Shown piece by piece: positions 1 through 7,037 of a stretch of 9,604 bases of DNA. The position numbers and the translations under genes are program-made. The DNA lies in the NCBI GenBank assembly GCA_038259365.1, contig JBBSOW010000120.1:1-9604 (forward strand), in the 5' to 3' direction. The notes beneath the pieces were generated by a model. It made no database searches and was not told where the DNA came from. It saw only the letters and a program-made list of their open reading frames with translations. Each line of letters opens with the position of its first letter. The first letter of the stretch is position 1. The stretch comes from JBBSOW01 sp038259365 (lineage in GTDB: Bacteria > Actinomycetota > Actinomycetes > Propionibacteriales > Propionibacteriaceae).

Positions 1-162
1 CGAGTCCTTCGGTTACGCCGAGTCCTTCGGTTACGCCGAGTCCTTCGGTTACGCCGAGTCCTTCGGTTACGCCGAGTCCTTCGGTTACGCCGAGTCCTTC
101 GGTTACGCCGAGTCCTTCGGGTTCTCCGAGTCCTTCGGGTTCTCCGAGTGCGTCGGGTTCGA
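1..162 (+). repeat. 18-bp in-frame tandem repeat (SPSVTP / SPSGSP)
   Basis: Six perfect copies of cgagtccttcggttacgc fill positions 1-108. Two copies of the variant cgagtccttcgggttctc follow at 109-144, and a degenerate copy at 145-162. The array is cut by the left edge, so its true length is unknown. In the reading frame of the surrounding gene each unit encodes Ser-Pro-Ser-Val-Thr-Pro, and the variant encodes Ser-Pro-Ser-Gly-Ser-Pro. The period is a multiple of three, so copy-number change would alter linker length without breaking the frame. There are no unique spacers between units, so this is not a CRISPR array. The Pro/Ser/Thr composition suggests an extended, possibly glycosylated linker; that is inference. 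Confidence 0.97.
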
Positions 163-1448
163 TCACCGAAGCGGATCTGTGCAAGGCCTATGCAGCGGGT
201 GCGGCGGATGCGGCAGCCGCGGCGGCGGTTGAACTCGACAAGCCGACGGGTGGCGTATCGCTGCTGGGCGCCGCGTCGGCTCTGGATAGGGGCGCGGGGC
301 AACTGGAGGGCGGGGTCAAGGCCCTGGTGAAGTCGCTCGGGGATCTGCCCACCCCGCTCACCGACCTGCGCAAGGGCGTGAGCAAGCTCTCGACGGGGCT
401 CGAGACCTTGTCGACGAAGTCCAGCGCGCTGACCAAGAACGCGCCGGCCCTGGACAGGGGCGCCAAACAGCTCTCCACCGGCGCCACCGCGATCGGCACC
501 AACGCCCGAACCCTATCCACCGGCGTCGGGCAATTCGCCGGTGGACTGACCACGCTGAGCGCCGGCATCGGCGCCTCAGCCGACGGCGCCAGCCAGCTCT
601 CCACCGGCGCGGGCACCTACTCCGAGGGCGTATCCGCCTACACAACCGGCGTCGGCCAGAGTGAGGTCGGGGCCAAGGATCTCTCCGACGGCCTCACCCA
701 GCTCTCCGACGGTGGCACGAAGCTCGCCGACGGCGTCGATCAGCTGGCTACCGGGCTGGCCGAGGGCGCGGAGGAGATACCAAGCTACGGCCCCGACGAG
801 CGGAAGAACCTCTCCGACGTGGTGGCCGAGCCGGTAGTGCCGGACTCGGGCGAGAACGATTCGTTGATCTCCCAGACCCCGGCCACGACTTTGCTCATGG
901 TGCTGGCCTTGTGGCTCGGAGCGCTCGCGACCTTCCTGGTGCTGGCCGCGGTACCGAGCCGGACTTTCGTGTCCTCGAGGCCGTCGTGGCAGTTGGCCGG
1001 GTGGGCCATGGCCCCGGGTGCGGCCATCGCGGCCGTGCAGGCGCTCGTGCTCACCGTCATCGGCCAGATCGTGCTCGATCTGTCGCCGGGCAAGGTGGCG
1101 AGCCTGCTGGCCCTGCTGCTTCTGGCCGGGTTCGCCTTCGTCGGCGTCAACCACGCCCTGGTGGCGTGGCTGGGCGGGCTTGGCAGGCTCATCTCGGTGG
1201 TGATGGTCGTGATCACCGCGGCCAGCTCGATCGTCTCGGCGGTGCCGGGATTCTTTGAGGTCTTGAAGCCGTTCTCCCCCCTCACCCCGGCGCTCCGGGC
1301 CGCCCGCGGCATCGTCACCGACGGCCCTGGAGTGGGCGGAGCGGTAGCAGTGCTGCTGGTGTGGCTGGTGGTTGCCATCGTGGCGAGCGTGGCCTCGGTG
1401 CTGCGCAGTCGCACGGTGACGCCGAAGCAACTGGCGAGCAGAAGCTAG
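1..1448 (+). CDS. YhgE/Pip-type membrane protein, C-terminal part (5' end outside window)
   Basis: The frame is open from position 3 to the TAG at 1446-1448, giving 481 visible residues; the start lies left of the window. Order: Ser/Pro/Thr hexapeptide repeats (nt 3-164), an Ala-rich stretch with a single Cys (about nt 165-250), a long region of LSTG/LSDG/LATG-type heptads (about nt 380-760), then hydrophobic segments at about nt 876-955, 996-1082, 1096-1182, 1188-1250 and 1332-1407. Heptads followed by five C-terminal helices, with a PGFFEVLKPFSPLTPALRAAR-like stretch after the fourth, are typical of the YhgE/Pip family (phage infection protein, ABC-2-like membrane domain). Family members sit in the membrane with a large extracytoplasmic domain. 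They are linked to phage adsorption in lactococci and to secretion-associated loci in other bacteria; the role here is unknown. The heptads probably form long amphipathic helices. The Ser/Pro/Thr array is not a standard part of the family as I know it. Family assignment is firm; function is not. Confidence 0.85.
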   Translation, partial: SPSVTPSPSVTPSPSVTPSPSVTPSPSVTPSPSVTPSPSGSPSPSGSPSASGSITEADLCKAYAAGAADAAAAAAVELDKPTGGVSLLGAASALDRGAGQLEGGVKALVKSLGDLPTPLTDLRKGVSKLSTGLETLSTKSSALTKNAPALDRGAKQLSTGATAIGTNARTLSTGVGQFAGGLTTLSAGIGASADGASQLSTGAGTYSEGVSAYTTGVGQSEVGAKDLSDGLTQLSDGGTKLADGVDQLATGLAEGAEEIPSYGPDERKNLSDVVAEPVVPDSGENDSLISQTPATTLLMVLALWLGALATFLVLAAVPSRTFVSSRPSWQLAGWAMAPGAAIAAVQALVLTVIGQIVLDLSPGKVASLLALLLLAGFAFVGVNHALVAWLGGLGRLISVVMVVITAASSIVSAVPGFFEVLKPFSPLTPALRAARGIVTDGPGVGGAVAVLLVWLVVAIVASVASVLRSRTVTPKQLASRS

Positions 1449-1449
1449 C

Positions 1450-2493
1450 TCAGTGGGCTTCGATCGTCTCGTCGACGGTGGCGGTGGTGAGCCGCAGCTC
1501 GACGGGGACGGCGTCGCCCACCTGGGGGGGAGTGACCCGTTCGGGCAGGAAGATCAGCGAGGACTGCATGTGCGGGGGCTCGGCGAACCAGCGCTTCTTG
1601 CCCGCGATCGTGTAAGGCGACAGCGCCACCCCGGCCGCCTCCAGCGAACCGGTGGCCAGCGAGACGGCCCGCGCGCGCGGACTCTTGGCCGCGGACGGCG
1701 CCTCCAGACCCAATCCGTTGGAGGTCCCGCCGGCCATCACGACGATCCAGCCGTTGCTGGGCATGGCGCGCTGGCGGTAGCCGATGCGTTCCCCGCGGCG
1801 CACCTTGTGCAGGTCGATGACGGTGGCGGTGGTTTGCAGCGTGTCCGGGGCGCCGAGCCACAGCTTGGTGCCCATCCGCAGCCGCACCGGAACCCCGACC
1901 TCACCGGCGAGCCGGTTGGCCTCCTCCTGGGTCAGGTGCGACATCCACAACGGCGCCCGCTTCAACTCCAGCGCTTGCCTGGCCAACCGCAGCGCTTCGG
2001 CGTAGCGACCCTTATCCAAAATCGGCAGGTGGATGGTCCAGCCCTCGAACTGCACGAACTCCTCGGTCGCCAGGACGGCCTGCAGATCTTGGGCGTTCAT
2101 CCCGTGCCGCTTCATCGAGGTCAAGACCTCGGCCACGATCCGCGGTCGGGCGCCGCCCAGGTTGGCGAGGACCTCGAGATCGACCATCCGGGAGAGGGTG
2201 GAGATGACCCGCGGGTCACGCGCGGACTCGATGGCCGTCGAATTCTCTGGCCGCCACGGTGTCATGACGACGAAGTCTTTGCGGAAATGTTGACGGACGT
2301 GCTCCACCTCGGTGGGCAGCCCGACGGCCAGGTAGTCCGCGCCCAACCGCTCGGCCTCGCTGGCCAGGCGGGTCAGTCCCAGCCCGTAGCCGTTGCCTTT
2401 GGCGACGGGGACCACCTCGGGCCCTGCCGAGATCACGCTGTCGAGGTGGTGACGCCAGCGCGAGGCGTCAATGGTCAGTGTCAGTCCGCTCAC
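1450..2493 (-). CDS. Alanine-racemase-like PLP fold-type III protein
   Basis: This protein of 347 residues resembles alanine racemase: an N-terminal PLP-binding TIM-barrel (about residues 5-215) and a C-terminal beta domain (about 220-345). The PLP-lysine motif is VPVAKGNGYG, with Lys32 as the expected Schiff-base residue and Tyr36 following, where classical Alr has VVKANAYGHG. The SMKRHGM stretch (127-132) matches the Alr region around DTGMxRxG, MGTKLWLG (207-214) matches RxGxxLYG, and RRGERIGY (232-239) carries a Tyr equivalent to the second catalytic base. HMQSS (308-312) and VGD (325-327) match the C-terminal active-site region. The usual GYADGYxR segment is replaced by GGTSNGLGL. It is probably cytoplasmic. 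GTG start at 2493, 10 nt after the FemX-like gene, with no clear Shine-Dalgarno, so probably translationally coupled. The partnership suggests a role in making an amino acid for peptidoglycan, but the substrate is unknown and racemase activity is not certain. Confidence 0.8.
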   Translation of the reverse strand: MSGLTLTIDASRWRHHLDSVISAGPEVVPVAKGNGYGLGLTRLASEAERLGADYLAVGLPTEVEHVRQHFRKDFVVMTPWRPENSTAIESARDPRVISTLSRMVDLEVLANLGGARPRIVAEVLTSMKRHGMNAQDLQAVLATEEFVQFEGWTIHLPILDKGRYAEALRLARQALELKRAPLWMSHLTQEEANRLAGEVGVPVRLRMGTKLWLGAPDTLQTTATVIDLHKVRRGERIGYRQRAMPSNGWIVVMAGGTSNGLGLEAPSAAKSPRARAVSLATGSLEAAGVALSPYTIAGKKRWFAEPPHMQSSLIFLPERVTPPQVGDAVPVELRLTTATVDETIEAH

Positions 2494-2503
2494 AGGGGCC
2501 AGG

Positions 2504-3643
2504 CTACCGGCGCGACATGTAGAGGTCGAAGGCCGCGTACAGCGGGCGGTTCAGGGGCAGGTCCCATTCGCCCAGGTATTCCACCGCCTCACCGCCCGTG
2601 CCCACCTTGAACTGGATGAGGCCCAGGTGGGGATCGTCGCTGCTCAGGCCCTCGGTGATGCCGCGCAGATCGTAGACGGTGGCCCCGGCCTCGCGGGTGT
2701 CACGGATCATCTGCCACTGGATGGCGTTCGATCCGCGGACCTCCCGCTTCACCGACGTGGAGGCGCCGTAGGAATACCAGGCGTGCTTGCCGACGCGTAC
2801 CCACGTCGTCGCCGCGATCAGATCCCCCTCGTGCCGAGCCTGGTAGAGCCGGATGCGGTCGGGATCCTCGGCCTTCAAGGCCGCCCACATCGTCTCGAAG
2901 TAGGATAGTGGCCGCGGGGTGAAACGGTCGCGCTCGGCCGTCTCCACGTAGGCCCGGTGAAAGGCGGGCAGATCGTCCGCGCCGCCCTGGGTGACCTCGA
3001 CGCCCTGCTTGGCGGCCTTCTTGATGTTGCGCCGCCAGAGCTGGTTCATGCCCCGAAGAATCTCCTCCTCGGTCTTGTCCCCGATCCGCAGCCAGAAGTT
3101 GAACTTGGGCTGGCCGGCGGAGAAGCCGTCGCCCTCGGCCTTGGGGGCCCGCCAACCCAGGGTGCGTAGCTGGTTGTGGACCCGCGTGGTGGCTGCGAGC
3201 GTCTCGTCGGCCTTGACCTCGCTCAGGCTATCGACCTTCGGGTCGGCGATCGCGGCCTTGATCGTCTCGCCGAGCCAGCGGCGCTGCACCAGCGGTGGGC
3301 CGATGCGCACCCCGAAGGCTCCCTGGCTTTTGAGGTAGGCGGCCATCGGGGTGAGGTAACTGTCGAGGTCATCGCTCTGCCAGGGCAGGACGGGGCCCTC
3401 GGGGAGGTAGGCCAGGTAGCGCTTGAGCCTGGGCAGCTGCCGGTAGAGCACCAGGCCGGCGCCGACGAGTTCGCCCCCGTCGAACCAGCCGATCGATTCG
3501 CGGCCCCATTCGCCTTTCACCCTTGCCCACGCGGGGGTCTGCAAGAAGCTCGCCGAGGGCTGGGCCTCGATGAAGCGCAGGTGCTCGGTGCTGGTGATCG
3601 GTTTTACGGTGATCTCTCGACGCGGGATACTCACGCTGGGCAA
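2504..3643 (-). CDS. FemABX-family peptidoglycan bridge peptidyltransferase (FemX-like)
   Basis: This protein of 379 residues has the tandem GNAT-like layout of FemABX enzymes, roughly residues 13-170 and 180-379. These enzymes use aminoacyl-tRNA to add amino acids to the stem peptide of lipid-linked peptidoglycan precursors at the inner face of the membrane. Visible family motifs are RNIKKAAKQGV (205-215), YSYGAST (290-296), SNAIQWQMI (305-313), YDLRGI (324-329), GLIQFKVGTGGE (341-352) and GEWDLPLN (358-365). I see no long coiled-coil arm like that of staphylococcal FemA. The amino acid added (glycine, alanine or another) cannot be read from sequence. The start is TTG at 3643, chosen because GGAG lies about 9 nt upstream; GTG at 3634 is an alternative giving a more usual N-terminus (MSIPRRE). 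The gene lies 36 nt after the reductase gene and 10 nt before the racemase-like gene, probably in one transcript. Confidence 0.88.
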   Translation of the reverse strand: MPSVSIPRREITVKPITSTEHLRFIEAQPSASFLQTPAWARVKGEWGRESIGWFDGGELVGAGLVLYRQLPRLKRYLAYLPEGPVLPWQSDDLDSYLTPMAAYLKSQGAFGVRIGPPLVQRRWLGETIKAAIADPKVDSLSEVKADETLAATTRVHNQLRTLGWRAPKAEGDGFSAGQPKFNFWLRIGDKTEEEILRGMNQLWRRNIKKAAKQGVEVTQGGADDLPAFHRAYVETAERDRFTPRPLSYFETMWAALKAEDPDRIRLYQARHEGDLIAATTWVRVGKHAWYSYGASTSVKREVRGSNAIQWQMIRDTREAGATVYDLRGITEGLSSDDPHLGLIQFKVGTGGEAVEYLGEWDLPLNRPLYAAFDLYMSRR

Positions 3644-3679
3644 TCTATCGAACTCCGCATCCAGCTCGACGGAACCAGC

Positions 3680-5011
3680 TCAATGCGGGAAGTCCTGACG
3701 GACTAGCGCCAACAGCTCGTGCCAGGCTTCGATCTTGGTCCGGTCGCGCTCGTGTTGGGCGCCCAGATTCTGTTCGGCCCGGTCGATGCGCTGCCAATCG
3801 GCGTAGCTGGTCGCGGTGAGCCCGCGCTCGCTCAGCTTCTCGCGCAGGCTTGGGCGAGGCTGCGCCGGTTGGTCGTCGAGGTCCTCGAGCAGGTGCTTGA
3901 CGGTCTGATTCGCATCGGACTTGTTGGTGCCGATGACGCCGATGGGGCCGCGCTTGATCCAGCCGACCACGTACTCGCGGGGGCACACGGACCCGTCCAG
4001 ATCGAGCACCCGGCCCTCGGCGTTGGGCACGATCCCGCGCCGTTCGTCGAACGACACTCCGGGAAGGGCGACGCTGCGGTAACCGATGGCGCGCAGAACG
4101 AGCTGGGCCGGGATCGTCTCGAACCGGCCGGTGCCGCGCACGCGCCCGTCGGCGTCCAACTCGGTCTGTTCCAACTGGAGACCGCGCACACTTTCCTGGC
4201 CCTTGACCGCGACGGGCCTGCGCCAGAACCGAAAGTGCAGTGTGCAGCGGGGCTCAGTTGGCTGGATGGCCGTGGCGGCGGCGCGCAGCAGCGCGAGGTT
4301 GGCCCTTCCGCGCCGGTCCAGTCGTGCGTCATCGACGTCGTCGAAGGAGTCGCCGGGGACATCGACGGCGACGCCGGGGGTGTTCAGTAGCTCGCGCAGT
4401 TCGACCGTGGTGAAGCTGGCGTGTTGGGGACCGCGACGACCCAGCACCCAGACGTGTTCCACGTGGGCCCGGTGCAACTCTTCGAGGACGGGCAGCGGCA
4501 TGTCGGTCTTGTCGAGATCGGTGGCCGCCTTGGCCAGGATCCGTGCGACGTCGACGGCCACGTTGCCGACCCCGACGGCCACCGCGGAGGTGACCCCGGT
4601 CAAGCGTTGTGCTCGAGCGTCGGGGTGGCCGGAGTACCAGGCGACGAACTCGCGCGCCGAATCGCTGCCCGCCAGATCCTCACCGGGGATGCCCATCCGG
4701 AGATCTTCGTTCGCGCCCACGGCGTAGATGACGGCGTCGTAGCTGTCGAGGAGTTCGGCTGCGGTGACGTCGTGCCCCAACTCGACGAGCCCGCAGAAAC
4801 TCACCCGTTCGCTGTCGAAGGTGCGGGCCAGCGCGGTGGCGACCGACTTGATCGAGGTGTGGTCGGGCGCCACGCCGTAGCGCAACAACCCGTACGGCGT
4901 GGGGAGCCGATCGAAGATGTCGATGCTGGTCTCGGGAGCGAACTTGTGCAGCGATTGGGCCGCAAAAAGACCAGACGGCCCCGAACCGACAATGGCGATT
5001 CTCAAGCCCAT
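3680..5011 (-). CDS. fprA: Ferredoxin/adrenodoxin-type NADP+ reductase (FprA-like)
   Basis: This 443-residue FAD enzyme closely follows the adrenodoxin-reductase-like family that includes mycobacterial FprA (about 456 residues). It moves electrons between NADPH and ferredoxin in the cytoplasm. Seen in order: the FAD-binding GSGPSG (9-14), YGLLRYGVAPDH (40-51), the NADP-binding GVGNVA (147-152), GRRGPQHASF (191-200) whose paired arginines 192-193 should hold the NADP 2'-phosphate, AIGYR (308-312), and the hallmark GWIKRGPIGVIGTNKSDA (350-367) lining the FAD and nicotinamide site. The C-terminal helical tail is normal. There is no fused ferredoxin domain at either end, so a separate ferredoxin must be the partner; none is encoded in the window. 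The start is ATG at 5011, preceded by a GAGAGAGA purine run acting as ribosome site. It heads the three-gene minus-strand unit and is divergent from the osmoprotectant operon. Confidence 0.93.
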   Translation of the reverse strand: MGLRIAIVGSGPSGLFAAQSLHKFAPETSIDIFDRLPTPYGLLRYGVAPDHTSIKSVATALARTFDSERVSFCGLVELGHDVTAAELLDSYDAVIYAVGANEDLRMGIPGEDLAGSDSAREFVAWYSGHPDARAQRLTGVTSAVAVGVGNVAVDVARILAKAATDLDKTDMPLPVLEELHRAHVEHVWVLGRRGPQHASFTTVELRELLNTPGVAVDVPGDSFDDVDDARLDRRGRANLALLRAAATAIQPTEPRCTLHFRFWRRPVAVKGQESVRGLQLEQTELDADGRVRGTGRFETIPAQLVLRAIGYRSVALPGVSFDERRGIVPNAEGRVLDLDGSVCPREYVVGWIKRGPIGVIGTNKSDANQTVKHLLEDLDDQPAQPRPSLREKLSERGLTATSYADWQRIDRAEQNLGAQHERDRTKIEAWHELLALVRQDFPH

Positions 5012-5042
5012 TGGTTCTCTCTCTCACCGCGTCGGATGGCAC

Positions 5043-5048
5043 ATTCTA
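5043..5048 (-). promoter_or_regulatory. Possible -10 box for the fprA-like gene
   Basis: On the minus strand these bases read TAGAAT, close to the consensus TATAAT, about 32 nt before the ATG at 5011. No good -35 box is found 16-18 nt upstream. This is a weak prediction from one hexamer. Confidence 0.25.
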
Positions 5049-5175
5049 CCCGGTTGAGAGTGTGCCACGACGCCGCCCGATGTGTCCTTATCGTTACGGC
5101 AATTTGACAAGCGAACGGTAGTCATCGTCCACACATTGTGACAATCTCTCCATGTTGACAATCGAATATTAGTTT

Positions 5176-5185
5176 GGAAAGGAGG
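5176..5185 (+). promoter_or_regulatory. Strong ribosome binding site deciding the first permease start
   Basis: The sequence ggaaaggagg is a near-perfect Shine-Dalgarno ending 6 nt before the ATG at 5192. It rules against the in-frame TTG at 5174, which lies just before it. It is the clearest ribosome site in the window and suggests efficient translation of the operon's first gene. Confidence 0.85.
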
Positions 5186-5191
5186 GCCTGG

Positions 5192-5833
5192 ATGGGCGAT
5201 TTCATCGCTGAACGCGCGACCGATATCGGCTTTCGCGCCTACCAACACACGAGCCTCGTAGTCCAGTCTGTGGTGCTGGCGACGATCATTGCGATCCTGC
5301 TGGCCGCCCTCGTCATCACCGTCCCGAGGCTTGCCGGGGTGGCCAACGCCATCAGCGCCGTTGGCCTCACGATTCCCTCGTTCGCGTTGCTGGGATTGCT
5401 CCTGCCGCTCGTCGGGATTGGCACCTTGCCCTCGGTGATCGCCGTCGCCTTCTACGCCACGCTGCCGATCCTACGGAACGCCGTCGTCGGTTTGCAGGGG
5501 GTCAACCCCACTTTATTGGAATCGGCGAAGGGCATGGGGATGACCCCCGTCTCGTCGTTTATCCGCGTTCGCCTACCGCTCGCACTACCGGTGATCTTCG
5601 CCGGGGTGCGGGTCTCCACCCAGATGTCCATGGGCGTCGCGGCCATCGCCGCGTACGCGCTGGGACCCGGCCTCGGTGGCTACATCTTTCGTGGGTTGGC
5701 TCAAATTGGCGCCGATTCGGCCCTCTATTACGCCCTCGTGGGCACCGTCGGAATCGTCATCTTGGCGCTCGTTCTCGACGCTCTCATCCTGCTCCTCCAG
5801 CGAGCGGTCATCTCGAAGGGAATCCGTGTCTGA
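5192..5833 (+). CDS. Osmoprotectant ABC transporter permease 1 (OpuCB/ProW-like)
   Basis: A 213-residue inner-membrane permease of the glycine betaine/carnitine/choline class. Hydrophobic segments lie at about residues 22-45, 55-75, 78-95, 132-160 and 180-205. The cytoplasmic EAA loop that docks on the ATPase is clear: ESAKGMGM (110-117), then LPLALP (128-133). The upstream motif LPILRNAVVGLQGVNPTLLE (91-110) is also typical of OpuC-type permeases. Length matches family members of about 210-220 residues that lack an N-terminal extension. The start is ATG at 5192, set by the GGAAAGGAGG site just upstream. It is the first gene of the operon, and its stop overlaps the GTG start of the ATPase gene by 8 nt. 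It should form the channel as a heterodimer with the second permease. The substrate within the quaternary amine class cannot be decided. Confidence 0.9.
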   Translation: MGDFIAERATDIGFRAYQHTSLVVQSVVLATIIAILLAALVITVPRLAGVANAISAVGLTIPSFALLGLLLPLVGIGTLPSVIAVAFYATLPILRNAVVGLQGVNPTLLESAKGMGMTPVSSFIRVRLPLALPVIFAGVRVSTQMSMGVAAIAAYALGPGLGGYIFRGLAQIGADSALYYALVGTVGIVILALVLDALILLLQRAVISKGIRV

Positions 5834-7037
5834 CATGACCGTCGACCAATCCAGCAACAAGACCGAATCCGCCACGAAGACCGACACCGGGGCGGAGATC
5901 CGCCTCGAGAACGTCCGCAAACAGTACGGGGCCGACTCCGACGTGGCGGCGGTGGAGGACCTTTCGCTGATCATCCCCGCCGGCGAGATCGTCATGTTCG
6001 TCGGCCCCTCGGGCTGCGGCAAGACGACCTCGCTCAAGATGATCAACCGCCTGATCGATCCGACGTCGGGAACCATCACGATCGACGGCGAGGACATCCA
6101 GACCCAGAACGCCGATCAGCTCCGGCGCACGATCGGCTACGTCATCCAGGGCGGCAGCCTCTTCCCGCACATGACGGTGGCCGACAACATCGCGCTCGTG
6201 CCGGGCCTGCTCAAGTGGGACAAGAAGCGCATGGCCGCCCGCGTCGATGAGCTCTTGGACTTGGTGGGACTCGATCCCGACCGCTACCGCGGCCGCTACC
6301 CCCGCGAACTCTCCGGCGGCCAGCAGCAGCGCATCGGGGTCGCCCGCGGCCTCGCGGCCGACCCGCCCGTGATCTTGATGGACGAGCCGTTCGGCGCCGT
6401 CGATCCCATCACCCGCCTACGCCTGCAGGACGAGTTGCTCAAGATCCAGGCGGAGCTGAAGAAGACCATCGTGTGCGTGACCCACGACATCGACGAGGCC
6501 GTCAAGCTGGGGGACCGCATCCTGATCCTGCAGGAGAGCGCCCGCATCGCCCAATACGACGCCCCCGCCAGCATCCTGGCCGCCCCGGCGAACGAGTTCG
6601 TGCAGGACTTCGTCGGCGCGGGATCGGCGCTGAAGCAGCTGTCCCTGACCCGCGTCGGGGACATCAAGACCCACCACAACGTGACCGCCGCGGTCGGAGA
6701 CTCGATCGTCGAGGTGAAGGCCCGCGCCGCGGCCAACGGAGACGACAGCGTCGTCGTCCTCGACGACCGTCGGCGCCCCATCGGGTGGGTGAACATCGAC
6801 AGGCTCAACGGATCCATGATCGCCCGGCCGGGAGAGGTCCCAGAGCTGCTGAGCGTCGACAACCGCGCGACGCTGAACGACGCCCTGGACACCATGTTGA
6901 CCTCCAGCTACGGCGGCGCCATCGTCACCGGCCCGCGCGGGGAGTACCACAGCATCGTGTCGTTCGATACGGTGACCGACTTCATCAGCGACATCAACCG
7001 CCAGCTGGCAGACGACGGCGAGGAGGGCTCGCGATGA
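5826..7037 (+). CDS. Osmoprotectant ABC transporter ATP-binding protein with CBS domains (OpuCA/ProV-like)
   Basis: A 403-residue ATPase that powers the transporter from the cytoplasmic side. Residues from about 23 to 260 are the ABC domain: Walker A GPSGCGKTT (60-68), Q-loop Gln108 in YVIQGG, signature LSGGQQQR (162-169), Walker B ILMDEP (183-188) and switch His220 in VTHD. Residues about 276-395 form two CBS-like repeats; the second (from about 340) is clearer than the first. In related OpuA/OpuC systems the CBS pair gates transport by ionic strength or cyclic di-AMP; that is family knowledge. I chose GTG at 5826 because AAGGG lies 5 nt upstream; the in-frame ATG at 5835 is the alternative. 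The stop shares ATGA with the start of the next gene. The short acidic tail (DDGEEGSR) is unremarkable. Confidence 0.93.
   Translation: MSDMTVDQSSNKTESATKTDTGAEIRLENVRKQYGADSDVAAVEDLSLIIPAGEIVMFVGPSGCGKTTSLKMINRLIDPTSGTITIDGEDIQTQNADQLRRTIGYVIQGGSLFPHMTVADNIALVPGLLKWDKKRMAARVDELLDLVGLDPDRYRGRYPRELSGGQQQRIGVARGLAADPPVILMDEPFGAVDPITRLRLQDELLKIQAELKKTIVCVTHDIDEAVKLGDRILILQESARIAQYDAPASILAAPANEFVQDFVGAGSALKQLSLTRVGDIKTHHNVTAAVGDSIVEVKARAAANGDDSVVVLDDRRRPIGWVNIDRLNGSMIARPGEVPELLSVDNRATLNDALDTMLTSSYGGAIVTGPRGEYHSIVSFDTVTDFISDINRQLADDGEEGSR

Larger units (their letters stand above)
5012..5191. promoter_or_regulatory. Divergent intergenic region with repeated GACAA motif
   Basis: This 180-bp region separates the reductase gene (leftward) from the transporter operon (rightward), so it must hold promoters for both. 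It becomes more AT-rich towards 5101-5176. GACAA occurs at 5106-5110, 5140-5144 and 5157-5161, with starts 34 and 17 nt apart. The middle copy lies in the perfect palindrome ATTGTGACAAT (5135-5145), and the outer copies read TTGACA like a -35 box. No well-spaced -35/-10 pair could be assigned for the rightward operon. An operator for an osmotic or other stress regulator is possible but unproven. Confidence 0.45.

Noticed and set aside
1..162. CRISPR array
   Set aside because: The repeats are directly joined, with no spacers, and lie in frame within a coding region.
188..645. Long open frames on the minus strand opposite the heptad region
   Set aside because: They mirror the low-complexity GC-rich heptad coding region, have Arg/Pro-rich or Ser/Ala-rich composition and match no family. 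The plus-strand frame has clear YhgE/Pip features.
1524..1530. Run of seven G in the racemase-like gene as a possible slippage site
   Set aside because: A run of this length is common in high-GC coding DNA, the frame is intact, and nothing suggests phase variation.
1453..2610. A 385-residue plus-strand open frame opposite the racemase-like gene
   Set aside because: Its translation is Gly/Arg/His-rich with no recognisable domain, and it is the antisense of a well-supported gene.
5155..5160. TTGACA as the -35 box for the transporter operon
   Set aside because: A -10 box at standard spacing would fall on the ribosome site at 5176-5185, leaving no leader.
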